The position numbers and the translations under genes were made by a program. A stretch of 64,000 nucleotides of DNA from Gari tellinella (taxonomy: Eukaryota > Mollusca > Bivalvia > Cardiida > Psammobiidae), in assembly GCA_922989275.2 (NCBI GenBank), contig OV277857.1, positions 81,895,321-81,959,320 on the forward strand, given 5' to 3'. The notes beneath the pieces were generated by a model. It was not told the DNA's origin. It saw only the letters and a list, made by a program, of their open reading frames with translations, and searched no databases. Shown in pieces: positions 43,736 to 54,438 of the stretch (its first letter is position 1; every line of letters starts with the position of its first letter).

Positions 43736-44019
43736 TTTAAAGTATTGAATTCATTGCATGATCCTTATAATTTATATGAATTTCCGGTTATGAATTTAGC
43801 CAGAGTAGGGTTTTATATTATCCGAATTGGCCTAGTTTGCCACTGTCATTTGAAGTTTGATTCTTGCTTAGACACGAAACAAGCCTGCGTCATACCAGAG
43901 TCCAAACTGTTTGTCACTCGGATTGAAGTTCTGCATATGTAGAAAAGAAAGAAAGGTAACGTTTAGGATTAAAGTAGTCGATGTTTTAATAAGACTAAGT
44001 TTATTCAAAGCTAAATAGA

Positions 44020-44271
44020 TTAACCCTTTAACCCATAGCCTGTTTCTTGTAGTTAAGATATGTGACCTATTAAAGCAGGCTGAAAGTAAAGCAGAATGTG
44101 CCCTAAGGCACATTCTGCTTTACTTTCAGCCTACTTTAAGTTACTATATGCTAGTATATAGACAATATTTCTTATAGTACATATTCATGACAGTATAAAA
44201 TGGAACTATTTTCTTTGGCGGATGAATAAAATGAATGCGCTAAACGTCGCTTCTATAAGGGAAAGGGTTAA
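44020..44271 (+). mobile_element. C-family TTAA MITE, CCCTTT subtype
   Basis: 252 bp, TTAACCCTTTAACCCATAGC to 'ataagggaaaggGTTAA'. The core-2 hairpin turns at gccctaaggc. Confidence 0.87.
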
Positions 44272-44315
44272 GAGTTGGACCGCCAATGGGTTGTGAAAAA
44301 CATGTTATACATAGA

Positions 44316-44461
44316 GGATATTGTATGAGTGTTCATTATTTATCATTTTTAATAAACGAGTTGACTAAAATAATATGACGCGAGCCTTGGCGAGCGTCAT
44401 ATTCATTTAAGTCAACGAGTTTATTAAAAATGATAAATAATGAACACGAATGTGATATTCT
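44316..44461. repeat. Long palindrome, M type
   Basis: Arms of about 55-60 bp: 'gttcattatttatcattttt' then 'aataaacgagttgac', mirrored by 'gtcaacgagtttattaaaaa' then 'tgataaataatgaac'. The turn is 'gacgcgagccttggcgagcgtc'. No TTAA, TA or MITE-like terminus is seen. It shares a GCGAGCC/GGCGAGC-style centre with the palindromes at 52379-52527 and 61544-61697. Confidence 0.85.
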
Positions 44462-44740
44462 ATTTATCACATTACATGTTCAAGCACCTATTAAATTGAT
44501 TTGAAGCCGTAGTTTGTAGACCCTACGCTATATAGATTTTCCGCCAAACGTTACGTTGTTTACGTTAACGTCATAGTAAATGACGTCATTTGGCACCCCG
44601 CTACATGCAGCGCTTATGGACGAACAAGTTAGGCCGGAGCCCAAAACACGATATTCCACTAGTGGATTACGATATTTATACAATCGCTTTACGCAACTCA
44701 CAGACCGCAAATTATGTGATAATATGTTATACACTGTTTA

Positions 44741-44925
44741 ACTGTTAAAACGCAAGCGAAACGCAATGCAAGAAAATGGAGATCACGACAATTTTTCAAA
44801 AATTATAACGATGAATTCTTATCTGAGTGGCAAACAGTTTGGAAACTGATCAAACGCCGATCTGGCTCCAAACTGTTGCATAAAAGCGTTGAATGGGAAA
44901 TAATAACTTGGTTTCTGCTGTACCA
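44741..44925 (+). mobile_element. A-family MITE, decayed
   Basis: 'gttaaaacgcaagcgaaacg', a core-1 relic lacking its tip ('tttggaaactgatcaaacgccg' cut short, then 'atctggctccaaactg') and 'gttgaatgggaaataataac'. Confidence 0.6.
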
Positions 44926-45386
44926 GTGACAGGATGGTTGCAACAGTAACATTAGCTCTGTTAAAACAATTGTCTTACATCATAACGAGTGCGTGTTGTG
45001 AAGCTTTTTTGGATTTAATCATATTTTATTGCATATATCAGATATCATATACATTTATCGACTAACATGTACACAGTTTTTACAGCATATATGTATACAA
45101 ATTATCAAAAGATTACAATATATTGCAAACGGGTTGGGCCACAAGTTATACCAACATTAGAGAAGGCCCTTCCCTTGATGTCAATCGTAAGTACGTTATG
45201 ATGTAATGTAATGCAGAAGAAAATATTTCTTTCTTAGTTTACAAAAAAAAAAAGGAAAAAAAAGAAACTTATTCAAGTATAAAGAAGAAAAGAAAATCCG
45301 TTTGTCCTTCCCTACATGTGACCACCCAGCCCAGATCCAACCAATTGTTATCTACATAGTTAATGGATATAGGAAAAGGTAAAGTA

Positions 45387-48300
45387 TTAGGTTCCAAAAC
45401 GTTTAGTTCGTTTAATAAATTTCTGAAACTCAATAAAGAGCAGCGAATTATCTTCGTGTGTAAAGTCAATGTTGCCAAATAGCACAGTATTAGTATTCAG
45501 TATACGGAGGTGTTGTGTTTTTTGTAGAAAGAGAAGACGTTCATCAGCATACATTTGACATTCAAAAATAAAATGTTTAGCATCTTCTATATCAGAGCCG
45601 CATCTACAAGTAGGGCTTTCACGTAAATGATTATTGTATAGATCGAAATTAAGATCACTACAGTTGTTACGTATTCTACAGTGGTATACTGATAAACGTC
45701 TGTCTCCCTCTACAAAAAACGATGGTACTTTAGGGGCCTTATAAAGTTCTTTAAGTCGAGACTTGAAAATTGCTAAAGATACAGATTCACGTATGTTAAA
45801 TGGGGTTTTATTCCACAGGTCTATAGATGAAGGAATTGTTGAGTTTGAGAATATTTCTGTTCTTCTGGGTATGGTTAATAAATCATGCGAGTTCCTTAAT
45901 CTATACTGAGTAGTTTCACCAACAGAAGGCGGAAAAATGTCATTTACGTAAGCTGGTAACATATTATTTACTCCTTTAAATATTAATACTAATTTTTGCA
46001 TATGTCTTCTATTTTCTAATGAGACCCACCCAATTTCTCTAATTAGTTTGTTGATTGACACTGAACGTGTTAAGCCAGTAACAACCCTAGCTGCTTCGTA
46101 TTGTAGTTTTTCTAAACTGTCTTTTTCATAAATTGTGCACCCATCCCATACTATGGATGCATATTCTAACAATGGTCTTAAATATGACAAATAAATCTGA
46201 TGAAGTGTTTTTCTACTGATCTTAAACTTTAATGCCCTCATTGACCCAAGTATTTTGCTCGCTTTTAAAGTGATTTGGTTAATGTGTTCGTGCCATGTAC
46301 CGTTTGAGCTAAGGGTTAGACCTAAATGTTTATGATTTTCAGTAAAATATAATAATGAATCTTGAAAAAAAATGTTTGGTCTACCAGAGTGTAAAAATGA
46401 AAAGAACATGACCTCTGTTTTATTTGGGTTTAACTGGACTAACCATTGTTTTGACCATTCGGATACTTTCTGTAGATCTGCATTTATAGTGGCTTCAATT
46501 ACAGCTATATTATCAGATGAGTGTGCTAAGGAACTATCGTCAGCAAATAAACGTGTAGTACTTAATAAATTGTCTGCAATATCATTAACAAAAATTAAAA
46601 ACAGAAGAGGGCCAAGAACAGATCCTTGCGGAACTCCGGCATTAAGTGTTTTATATTCAGAGAAAGATGACCCAATAAAGACTCGTTGTTGTCTGTTTGA
46701 GAGATAATCTGATAACCAGTTGTAGAGATGGTCACATATTCCATATTGTTTGAGTTTAAAAAGAAGACCCTTATGCCATACTCTATCAAAGGCTTTACTA
46801 ACGTCACAAAATACCATACATGTTGATTCTTTATCGTCGAAAGCCTTACATATTTGATTATATATATCAACTAGTTGATACACAGTCGAATGGCCTGGTA
46901 GAAAGCCAGATTGATATTTATAAATAAGATTGTTTAAATTTAAATGATTGTATAAATACTTGAACACAACACGTTCCATAACTTTTCCAATACAACTAAT
47001 TAAGGAAATAGGTCGATAATTACATGGAGAATCCTTCTCACCTTTCTTATAAAGGGCCATTACATTAGCATGTTTCCAGCACTTAGGAAAATAACACTCT
47101 CTAATGGATCTATTAAATAATATTGCCAAAGGTTTAGAAATACTATTTACTGTTTCTTTTAACATTCTGTGACTTATACCATCGGGTCCAGTAGCTTTAT
47201 GTATATTTAAATGTATTAGTACGTCCTGAATGTCTTGTTCTGTAATGTCGATGCTGTCCAGTCTAGCATTAGTCTTGTAGTTAAAGTCGGGTAAAGCAGA
47301 GTTAGAGTCATCAATTGTAGATATTGACGCAAAATAGTTATTTAGAGTATCAGCTTTCTCAAAATCTGTGTACGAAAAGTCTTGTTTATTGTTATCAAAA
47401 AGAGGAGGAATCATAGTATTGCAACTCGAATTTTCTTTGACGAGCATTTTCACAATTTTCCAATACTGTCTAGGATTATTTACGTTAATATCTGAAATAG
47501 AATGTTCCAAATTATTAAAAAATAATTCCTTTGCATGTTTTTTCATATTATTTACTTTGTTCCTAAACTGTTTGTATTTTGTCCAGTCGTTTTGGCTTTT
47601 ACTTCTCAAAGCAATTTGTTTTTGTCTGTCTCTTTGTCGTGAAGTTCTACGTATGTCAGTATTGTACCAAGGTTTGTCGTTAGGTCTAATTGTCGCAAGT
47701 GTTGAAGGTATACAGTCTTCTACAATACTTAAAAAACGTGTTGTAAATAAGTCTGCTGAGACATCAATAGAGCTGTTATTAAGAAATGACCAGTCAGTAT
47801 TATTTATCGTATCGTTCAGAACGTCAAAATTTGCTCTTTTATAATTCCAAACTTTTCTTTTATAGTCATTTATTATAGGCATATTATTTTTAATAAAAGC
47901 AAAAGTAGCAAAGTGATCACTAATATTGTTTGGTGTCTTTAGTGTTCCACTCGTAAAGGATGTAATTGAGTTTGAAATAGCAATTGGGTCAAGTAGTGTG
48001 CTTGTTAATGGTGTTACTCGTGTAGGTTCTTTGATTATGTTATTCATGTTGTTTATAGTTAAAATATTACGAAATTTGTTATTGTTTGAATTTAATTGGT
48101 TTTCGTTTATATCACCAACTAGAATAATATTATTACACATTTCCTGGGCTTTGTCAATATAAATATTTAGTTTTTCCCAGAAGTCAATTAAGTAGTGAGG
48201 AGGACGATATACTATACATATGAGGAACTTGGTATTACAATCGTGAACTTCAAAAGATAAAGACTCATCAAGAAATGCATCCAGCTCATAACACCTTCTT

Positions 48301-48980
48301 GGCCGTAGAATTGAGTTTATATATGCTAGTAATCCCCCAGAGTGGTTGGTATTGTCTTTACGATATATAATGTCATGGTCGTCTATTAAAATTGAGCTAT
48401 CTGTAATATCTGCCGTTAGGTGAGTTTCTGTAAAACATAAGATGTCAAAGTCTGCAAAAGTATCCTTAATGTAATCAAGTTTGTTACGTATGCTACGAAT
48501 ATTTTGGTGTAAAACTGAAAAAGCGTTGTCAACTGGTAAAGCAGGTCCAGGATTTGTTTCAATGTCTCCAGACAGCAGGATACAATTTGATGCGTACAAG
48601 GAATGCAAGGCATTTGAATTATAAGAAATGGTGTCACGCCTTAGGGCGGTTTTTAAATTCAGAATGGAATAACAAAATATGATATCAGAAGTTGTAAATA
48701 CATCAGAACTATTGAAGAAAGGGGTTAAATATATCAGAACACATCTGGTGTATTCTAAAATATATCTCACGACAGTGTGAACTATAGATGTCAAAAATGC
48801 TAAAGGTAATATTTGAACAGAGTACTTAATATGTATCCGATATCCACGACAGTTAAACAGTCCTATCGCCGCCCTCCATAAATATACGTCATTACCCATT
48901 AGGGTACAAAAAAGGAATGTATGCCATAACGGCAGGGTTGGACAACAATAGTAACTGTAAAACTGAAAAGGTGTCGTCAA
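45387..48980 (-). CDS. LINE polyprotein: 2A-like peptide, AP endonuclease, reverse transcriptase
   Basis: 1197 codons, uninterrupted. Residues 1-136 are hydrophobic-rich with no known fold. SGDIETNPGP at 137-146 is a 2A ribosome-skipping motif. The AP-like endonuclease (about 150-360) shows N160 in LHQNIRS, E185 in FTETHL, Y258 in VYRPP, D290/N292 in GDIN and the SDH triad at 354-356. The reverse transcriptase (about 590-860) has DVSKAFDRVWH (D726), AGVPQGSVLGPLLF and FADD (D814, D815). A C-terminal C-x-C-x8-H-x4-C cluster lies at 1125-1141. All catalytic residues are present. The protein nicks target DNA and copies its RNA there. The order APE-RT without RNase H fits the CR1/Jockey groups; placing it needs a phylogeny. 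M1 is used because it gives the longest frame, but M28 (48899) is also possible. Confidence 0.93.
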   Translation of the reverse strand: MTTPFQFYSYYCCPTLPLWHTFLFCTLMGNDVYLWRAAIGLFNCRGYRIHIKYSVQILPLAFLTSIVHTVVRYILEYTRCVLIYLTPFFNSSDVFTTSDIIFCYSILNLKTALRRDTISYNSNALHSLYASNCILLSGDIETNPGPALPVDNAFSVLHQNIRSIRNKLDYIKDTFADFDILCFTETHLTADITDSSILIDDHDIIYRKDNTNHSGGLLAYINSILRPRRCYELDAFLDESLSFEVHDCNTKFLICIVYRPPHYLIDFWEKLNIYIDKAQEMCNNIILVGDINENQLNSNNNKFRNILTINNMNNIIKEPTRVTPLTSTLLDPIAISNSITSFTSGTLKTPNNISDHFATFAFIKNNMPIINDYKRKVWNYKRANFDVLNDTINNTDWSFLNNSSIDVSADLFTTRFLSIVEDCIPSTLATIRPNDKPWYNTDIRRTSRQRDRQKQIALRSKSQNDWTKYKQFRNKVNNMKKHAKELFFNNLEHSISDINVNNPRQYWKIVKMLVKENSSCNTMIPPLFDNNKQDFSYTDFEKADTLNNYFASISTIDDSNSALPDFNYKTNARLDSIDITEQDIQDVLIHLNIHKATGPDGISHRMLKETVNSISKPLAILFNRSIRECYFPKCWKHANVMALYKKGEKDSPCNYRPISLISCIGKVMERVVFKYLYNHLNLNNLIYKYQSGFLPGHSTVYQLVDIYNQICKAFDDKESTCMVFCDVSKAFDRVWHKGLLFKLKQYGICDHLYNWLSDYLSNRQQRVFIGSSFSEYKTLNAGVPQGSVLGPLLFLIFVNDIADNLLSTTRLFADDSSLAHSSDNIAVIEATINADLQKVSEWSKQWLVQLNPNKTEVMFFSFLHSGRPNIFFQDSLLYFTENHKHLGLTLSSNGTWHEHINQITLKASKILGSMRALKFKISRKTLHQIYLSYLRPLLEYASIVWDGCTIYEKDSLEKLQYEAARVVTGLTRSVSINKLIREIGWVSLENRRHMQKLVLIFKGVNNMLPAYVNDIFPPSVGETTQYRLRNSHDLLTIPRRTEIFSNSTIPSSIDLWNKTPFNIRESVSLAIFKSRLKELYKAPKVPSFFVEGDRRLSVYHCRIRNNCSDLNFDLYNNHLRESPTCRCGSDIEDAKHFIFECQMYADERLLFLQKTQHLRILNTNTVLFGNIDFTHEDNSLLFIEFQKFIKRTKRFGT
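48543..48572 (-). other. 2A-like ribosome-skipping site in the LINE frame
   Basis: Codons for SGDIETNPGP, preceded by NCILL, fit the D(V/I)ExNPG/P consensus, where the Gly-Pro bond is not formed and translation continues. The predicted break is between residues 145 and 146, just before the endonuclease, so the product would be a ~145-residue leader peptide plus the EN-RT enzyme. Confidence 0.85.
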
Positions 48981-49134
48981 TGCTAAAACAACTGAGTAAA
49001 CGGACGGGACTGGTCACATAACAGGGGAGAACAATTGGGAAAACTACAACAAATACATATGAGAACATGATACAAAAAAGCAAAAAAATACAAAAAACAC
49101 AAATTGCTGCATATGAAAGACCGTAATAATCCAT
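48892..49134 (-). CDS. Small hydrophobic upstream frame in LINE leader (tentative)
   Basis: 80 codons beginning MDYYGLSYAAICVFC, very rich in F, L, V, I and C with one or two possible membrane spans. Its stop overlaps the M28 start of the main frame (..aATGggTAA..), an arrangement compatible with termination-reinitiation. It may equally be a non-coding 5' leader. No family is recognised. Confidence 0.3.
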   Translation of the reverse strand: MDYYGLSYAAICVFCIFLLFCIMFSYVFVVVFPIVLPCYVTSPVRLLSCFSIDDTFSVLQLLLLSNPAVMAYIPFLYPNG

Positions 49135-49177
49135 TTTCTATAACTTGTTTGGAAAATAGCTACAAAACTTATTAATC

Positions 49178-49420
49178 CACTTCACCATACAAACGCTTTT
49201 TTACGTCTTCATTTTAATCCTCCATTGGAGAAAATAATTCAATTTTTTACAGAATAAATATTCACCCTTATAAATATGTTCTGTATTTTCAGGTGGTAGT
49301 TTTTAGCAGGATGAAAGTAAAGCATAATGCACCTTAAGGTGCATTCTACTTCACTTCCAATCCGGTCCAAGTGATCACCTGTCTTTAGTATTAAAAGAAG
49401 GCTTTGGGGTAATGGGTCAA
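49178..49420 (-). mobile_element. C-family MITE, inverted, decayed
   Basis: 'caaacgcttttttacgtctt', 'gcaggatgaaagtaaagc' with centre caccTTAAggtg, and 'ggctttggggtaatgggtca'. It lies 40 bp from the LINE 5' end. Confidence 0.75.
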
Positions 49421-49489
49421 AATTTCAATCAATACAAAAGTTGTGTTAGAGAAACCATGGGTTTTGAAAGTCGTAAAGATGAATAAGTG

Positions 49490-49584
49490 TGTCAAACAGT
49501 TTGGGTCCACATCAGACAGCGCGTTGAGCGGCGTTTGATCCTGATCAAAACTGCCAGTGTCGTTTTTGGCATGATAAGGGTTAA
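49490..49584. mobile_element. D-family MITE fragment
   Basis: 'gtcaaacagtttgggtccac', 'agcgcgttgagcggcgt', 'tgatcctgatcaaaactg' and 'gataaggGTTAA'. Nothing is recognised between 49585 and 50359. Confidence 0.6.
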
Positions 49585-50359
49585 TCCAAACAATTGGCAA
49601 GTAAGTAGTTAAGGTTTCACCTATACTAGTAAAGACTAGATGGGTAATAATGAATAAAAAGTATCAACTTATTTGACTATCGAAATCTTGATTTTACCTC
49701 AAGGTAATGATTGTCTTTACCGTTAAATATATACTGAATATATCGCAATGTAAATTTAAAGTAAGGTAACACATACTTTATAAGTAAGCGGGTTGTAGTG
49801 AAGGTCTACGGTCTGACAGAGATAAGGGTTATTTGCTCTTGCTTGAAAATAACAAACAAAAAAACATGTACAGTGAATGAATAACAGTAACCAGACATAT
49901 CTTATATAATAAAACTCAGCTATCAAACATCGACAGATAGCGTCGACATAATACGGCAGCATACATGGAGTATACAGTTATGTATAGTTTGGAGCGCATT
50001 AAAGCGTCCAAATAAATAAATACTCTAGTAGTGTTGGCAGTTAGAAATTAATCAAGAATACAGGGTTAAACTATTCATTTACAACTAAGTTTATTGGTCA
50101 CCTGCTGCAAAATGGTATTACCCAGAATAAGTTTATTTTTGACGAATCGATATATCGACTAATGTGGCAAGGCTTTAAATAATTTCAATAGCAGACGTAA
50201 CATGCTTTCTCGCTTTTTACTCAATTGCCACAATTCGCACGTGCGCAAACATTTCTCCACTTACATACAGGGTACTACCATTTAGGATAGGTTCTCGCTA
50301 CAGTGATTGCTTATGCTAGTTACGGTTATCGTATTATACCTTAGCGACGATTATCCTTG

Positions 50360-50599
50360 TCATTCGCAAGCATTGTACCTGTGGAAAGTGTACTTGGCCG
50401 ATTCAAACATTGTAGACCCAGATGAGAGGGTTATTGAAGTAGCTCTCTGATCAGGGTACACACTGCTTGTCATTTTGCAATGTCCAAAATGTAAAAAGAA
50501 CAAAAATTCATACACGCAAAACCCCTAGTCACAAATGAACCCAGCACAATTGTTATGGGAATTTCCATTTGGAAATGCAGGGATGAATTAGTTAGTTAA
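50360..50599 (+). mobile_element. B-family MITE, decayed
   Basis: 'gcattgtacctgtggaaagt', core-3 relic 'gtagacccagatgagagg' / 'tctctgatcagggtacac', 'ttgggaatttccatttgg'-like end and 'gttagTTAA'. Confidence 0.55.
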
Positions 50600-51860
50600 T
50601 CTCAGTAAAGAGTTTATAGTCACGAAGGTATAGCTTATCCAAACATTCCCTATATTCTAGCAGACGGTAGCATAAACGCTAAAAGCAGGCTGAAAGTAAA
50701 GCCGAACGCACCTTAAAGCGCGATCGACTTCACTTATAAACGCTTTAAACAAGTTACATGTATGGGGAAAATGCTTAATGATCGAGTAAAGAACAAACAA
50801 TTGTTAACCCATTAACAGTATATCATAGATACGCAGTGTTTATCACTTTTAATGTATCCTTCTTTTTTTTATATTGTAGCAGATAGTATCTTAAAACTTT
50901 GCACTTAACTCTTAAAACGTAAAGTAGGCTGAAAGTATAGCAGAACGCGCCTTAAGGCGATTTCTGCTTAACTTTAAGTCCGCCTTAAGTGGACAATTAT
51001 CTTCAATAATAGGAGTTTATACAGTCTTGAATATGTGTATCATAACAAAATATTCCGATAATGTGGCAGTTGGTAGCTAGGCAATTCTAAGCTTATACAT
51101 GTAGTATGTTGAAGGTAAGGCATAATGCGTCTTAAAGCGCATTCTGTTTCACTTTACACTCGCTTCAAGTGGTCAACTGTATTCAGTTCTAGGAACTGGC
51201 TACGATTTTATACAGTCATAAATAGGCATCATTATAAATTGTTTGACATTGTAGCAGGTAACATGCCTAAATCAGACCAAAAGTAAAGAAGAATGCGCCA
51301 ATAAGGCGCACTCCGCATCACTTCAAATCCCCCATAAGCGGTCACCTATTTTAAATGCTAGCCTTCGCATTTGGTTTATAGTTATACAGTTTATACAGTC
51401 AGGAGTATGTAACTTAACAAATAGTTTCTATATTGTAGCAGATGATAGCTTAAGTCATAATGAAAGTAAAACAGAATGCACCATCAAGACGCATTCTGCT
51501 TTACTTTAAGCTCTCCTTAGGCGGTCATCTAATCCTCAGTGCTATGGCCTCCTATCGATTTATATGTTAACAATTTATACAGTCATGAGTATGTGTCGTA
51601 AAACTCATTTTAAATATTGTAGTAGACAGGTAGCAAAGATTCTAAGCTTTTAGCAGGTTGAGAGTAAAGCAGAATGCGCCTTAGGGTGCACTCTGCCTTA
51701 CACTAACCTCGCTCATCTACATTCAATGTTATAAACTGGAAACGGGTTTATAGGCAGTAAAATATATGTAGCACTGCAAATATTTTCTGTATTGTAGTAG
51801 GTGAAAGCTTAAACTTAAGCTTTCAGCAGACTGAAAGTAAAGCATTGACATTCGGTTCGG
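50600..51860. repeat. Tandem array of C-derived hairpin monomers
   Basis: Seven successive degenerate copies of the C interior. The block 'gcaggctgaaagtaaagc' recurs near 50685, 50930, 51107, 51272, 51453, 51655 and 51827 (spacing about 165-245 bp). Each copy carries a hairpin centre like gcgccTTAAggcg and a linker 'tatacagtcatgagtatgtg' and 'atattgtagcagatgatagc'. Outer C termini do not separate the units, so this is a tandem array and not separate insertions. Nothing is recognised from 51861 to 52378. Confidence 0.75.
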
Positions 51861-52378
51861 ATCTATCAGTCATCGTGTCACTCGTTGTCTAGTATTGATC
51901 CAGTCCGTATGCAAATGTTAACTAAAGCGCGTCGATGAGATTAGGTCTCAAAAGTTCAAAACCACATTACATAACTACATTCAACATGTACCGATCATAA
52001 GTCTAAGTTACATTATTGTTTGGCCATTGCCGGAAGAATTTACCGTTTGTAAGACTGTGGGCAAATGAAAAAGGTGAAAATCACATTCTATTTATACAGG
52101 AATGCAAGTCAGACTTTCTGGGGGACTCGCTATGACTTTCTATTTGTAAAGCCACACGGTTTCCACTGAAACGAAAACGTGGAAAATGTGTGACAAGGCT
52201 AAAGGTAAATACAGTCCGACCACATCATCCCGCCAGCCATCAGAACCTCGACATAGCAGCTCGAGCTTCCCCGGACACTAAAGCTGTCAGACGAAAGTCA
52301 ATAATACATTGTCTAACCTGGGTTATCCATAACTGGCAGGACAACAAAATCGGACTACGTAATAGATACACGACGGGT

Positions 52379-52527
52379 TTCGCCTTAAAAGTGTACGGCA
52401 TCGAATCGCAATAAGACTGTTTGCGAGGACAACAACAAATTGTCCGAGGCGAAGCCGAGGACATATTTGTTGTTCGTCCGAGCGAAACAGTCCTATTACG
52501 ATTCATACCGTACACTTTTAAGGCGAA
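52379..52527. repeat. Long palindrome, N type
   Basis: Arms of about 65 bp: 'ttcgccttaaaagtgtacgg', then 'aagactgtttgcgaggacaa', mirrored to 'ccgtacacttttaaggcgaa'. The turn is 'tgtccgaggcgaagccgaggaca'. It has no MITE-type termini. Confidence 0.85.
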
Positions 52528-52964
52528 CGAGTCGCTGTATCTGACTTATACGTAGATTTTAATAAATACCTTACACCGAGTCAATAATGATTGTGGTCAA
52601 TGTAATATAGCAAATTAATATATCCATTTCTAAAATATTGAAATTAACGTAAACCAACTAACTATTATTTTCATTGGTCCTTTTTATAACTTGCACGAGC
52701 ATACCGTGCAGCCTGTGGGCTGGGTCATGCCGTAAAATAACTACGCATTGGTTTGTCTGCGCTCAGAATAAGTATTCAGCTAGTACGGTAAGCGCTGTAT
52801 TTATCAATTTAGGTGACATCTTATTTTAGGCATTTAGCTTTAAGGTCAATAAATTTTATCATTTTAGCCCGATATAATTCCTTTTCCGTTCCTTCATAAT
52901 CAAAACAAGGACCATATATTTTTCTCCTGAACAGGCACAATATTAAATAGCATTGTTTTACTCT

Positions 52965-53330
52965 TGCACTGCCATATTGTCGTCTGCTTTGAAATTGCTG
53001 TCTGCACTTATTTTTCAACGAAAAGTTTCGAGATTTGATTGCACGTATCAAGTGTCTATCAGTTTGGATCCTGTTCAAACGCTGAGTTACTGTGTGTTTG
53101 ATATTGATCCAAACTATTTGCAAAAGTTCGTTATCCCTTATCGTGCTGAATTGCCCTCTGCTTCAAACTTAAAAGTATCGTCTGCGGAGAATCTCAAAAT
53201 CTTTCTTATGCTTTTCAAATTGAATTTAAAAATGAAAATCAGTGCCAAACAATTTGGATCCAGATCACATGCCGCGTTACAAGGCGTCTTCTATGGATCT
53301 AAACTGTTTGCAAATGTTAGCCAAGCGGTA
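52965..53330. mobile_element. Two adjacent D-family MITEs, decayed
   Basis: First: 'actcttgcactgccatattg', core 1 'cagtttggatcctgttcaaa' / 'tgatattgatccaaactatt'. Second: 'cccttatcgtgctgaattgc', 'caatttggatccagatcaca' / 'ctatggatctaaactgtttg'. The second abuts an A element. Confidence 0.65.
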
Positions 53331-53332
53331 CT

Positions 53333-53582
53333 CACAGTGGAAAAAACGTTATTCTTTCCCAATAAACGCGTTGACTCTTAAACTTTATTTTCCATTGCAA
53401 ACATTTTGGAGCCAGATCAGACGCCGGGTAACCCGGCGTCTGATCAGGATCCAAACGTTTTGCCACTCAGATGAAAAAAGATGATAAAAAATGTAAAACA
53501 GTTATTATTTTCTACATTTTGTGTTTTGCGTTTGCGTTTTGTTTGCGTTTAAACGGGAAAGAATTACGTTTTCTCCACTGTA
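53333..53582 (-). mobile_element. A-family TA MITE, full length (250 bp)
   Basis: CACAGTGGAAAAAACGTTAT to 'acgttttctccactgta'. Core 1 has A against A. It belongs to the 'acgttat' sub-lineage. Positions 53583-54187 hold nothing recognised; the 113-codon minus-strand frame at 53626-53967 has no known domain. Confidence 0.9.
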
Positions 53583-54187
53583 GCATTGCAAGGGTTACCT
53601 CGTCAATTCCCGGGCAGTGCAATAGTTAAACCTGTGACCGCATGCTCACCACGTGCATCACGCCCGTAAAAAGTATACAATAACAGAAACTAAAACAGTC
53701 CGGTAACAGAAAAAAGTGTCCGGTATCAGACGTAAGAGGACACTTTTTGAATAGCTCTGCGGGGGGTATCTGCGTATAAATATATATAAACAAACAAGCA
53801 TAAAAAACCACCTGTAATGACACTGTCATATCTACCGAAAAAAAACGTAGATATGTCCAGTTAGGACCTACCGGCCACGAAAGCCATGCCTCGCCAAAAA
53901 GGTGAGTTATCAATGCGTGCGTACCCAGTTGGGACCCTGCAGAACGTAGCGTCCCAATTGGGACCACAGTGCTTGTAATAAAGAAAGTATAGTATGAATT
54001 TCACATCTAGAAAACATCCAAAATCCTGAAAACTTAACTATCAAGTACGACAGAAAAGTAACTGTTCCTGCATTTCATAGTTTTCACGTGCACAACACCT
54101 TGCAAGCCAATAGTCGCGATTTCATTTGTATTGTACTGTTTGAAAACGCCAGCCTGTTACTGTGGGGAAGGTGATATATCATGCCGA

Positions 54188-54438
54188 TTAACCCTTTGCT
54201 CCATAGATACACATTTTACGATAAAAATTCGTTTCTCATCTGTAGAAAATAATTCAAATTTACGTATTCAGACATAAACTGTATAACAAATAGTTTCTAT
54301 ATACTAGTAGATGATAATTCAAGACAGGCTGAAAGTAGAGCAGAATGCACTTAAAGGCGCAATCTGCTTAACCTTCAATCCATTTTAAGTGATCACTTGT
54401 CTTCAATAGAAAAATTATGCTATTGGGTAATGGGTTAA
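54188..54438 (-). mobile_element. C-family TTAA MITE, inverted
   Basis: 251 bp, TTAACCCTTTGCTCCATAG to 'tattgggtaatggGTTAA'. Core 2 is weakened (centre cactTAAAggcg). Positions 54439-54982 hold only scattered core-1 fragments (near 54655 and 54845). Confidence 0.82.

Larger units (their letters stand above)
45005..49140 (-). mobile_element. Non-LTR retrotransposon (LINE), apparently full length
   Basis: About 4.1 kb on the minus strand. A short 5' leader is followed by an intact 3.6-kb coding frame and a 3' UTR of about 380 bp, ending at 'gcaataaaatatgattaaatcc' then a run of A (T-run at 45004-45009 on the + strand). A polyadenylation-like AATAAA lies about 20 bp before the A-run. The 5' limit is placed near 49140 from the end of the leader reading frame and is uncertain. 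I could not identify target-site duplications by eye. Confidence 0.8.

Noticed and set aside
46372..46707. 111-codon + strand frame
   Set aside because: Antisense shadow of the reverse transcriptase domain.
47368..47844. 158-codon + strand frame opposite the LINE
   Set aside because: It is antisense to the intact endonuclease region and has no domain; a shadow of the A+T-rich LINE frame.
52953..53381. 142-codon + strand frame
   Set aside because: It spans two decayed D elements and the end of an A element.
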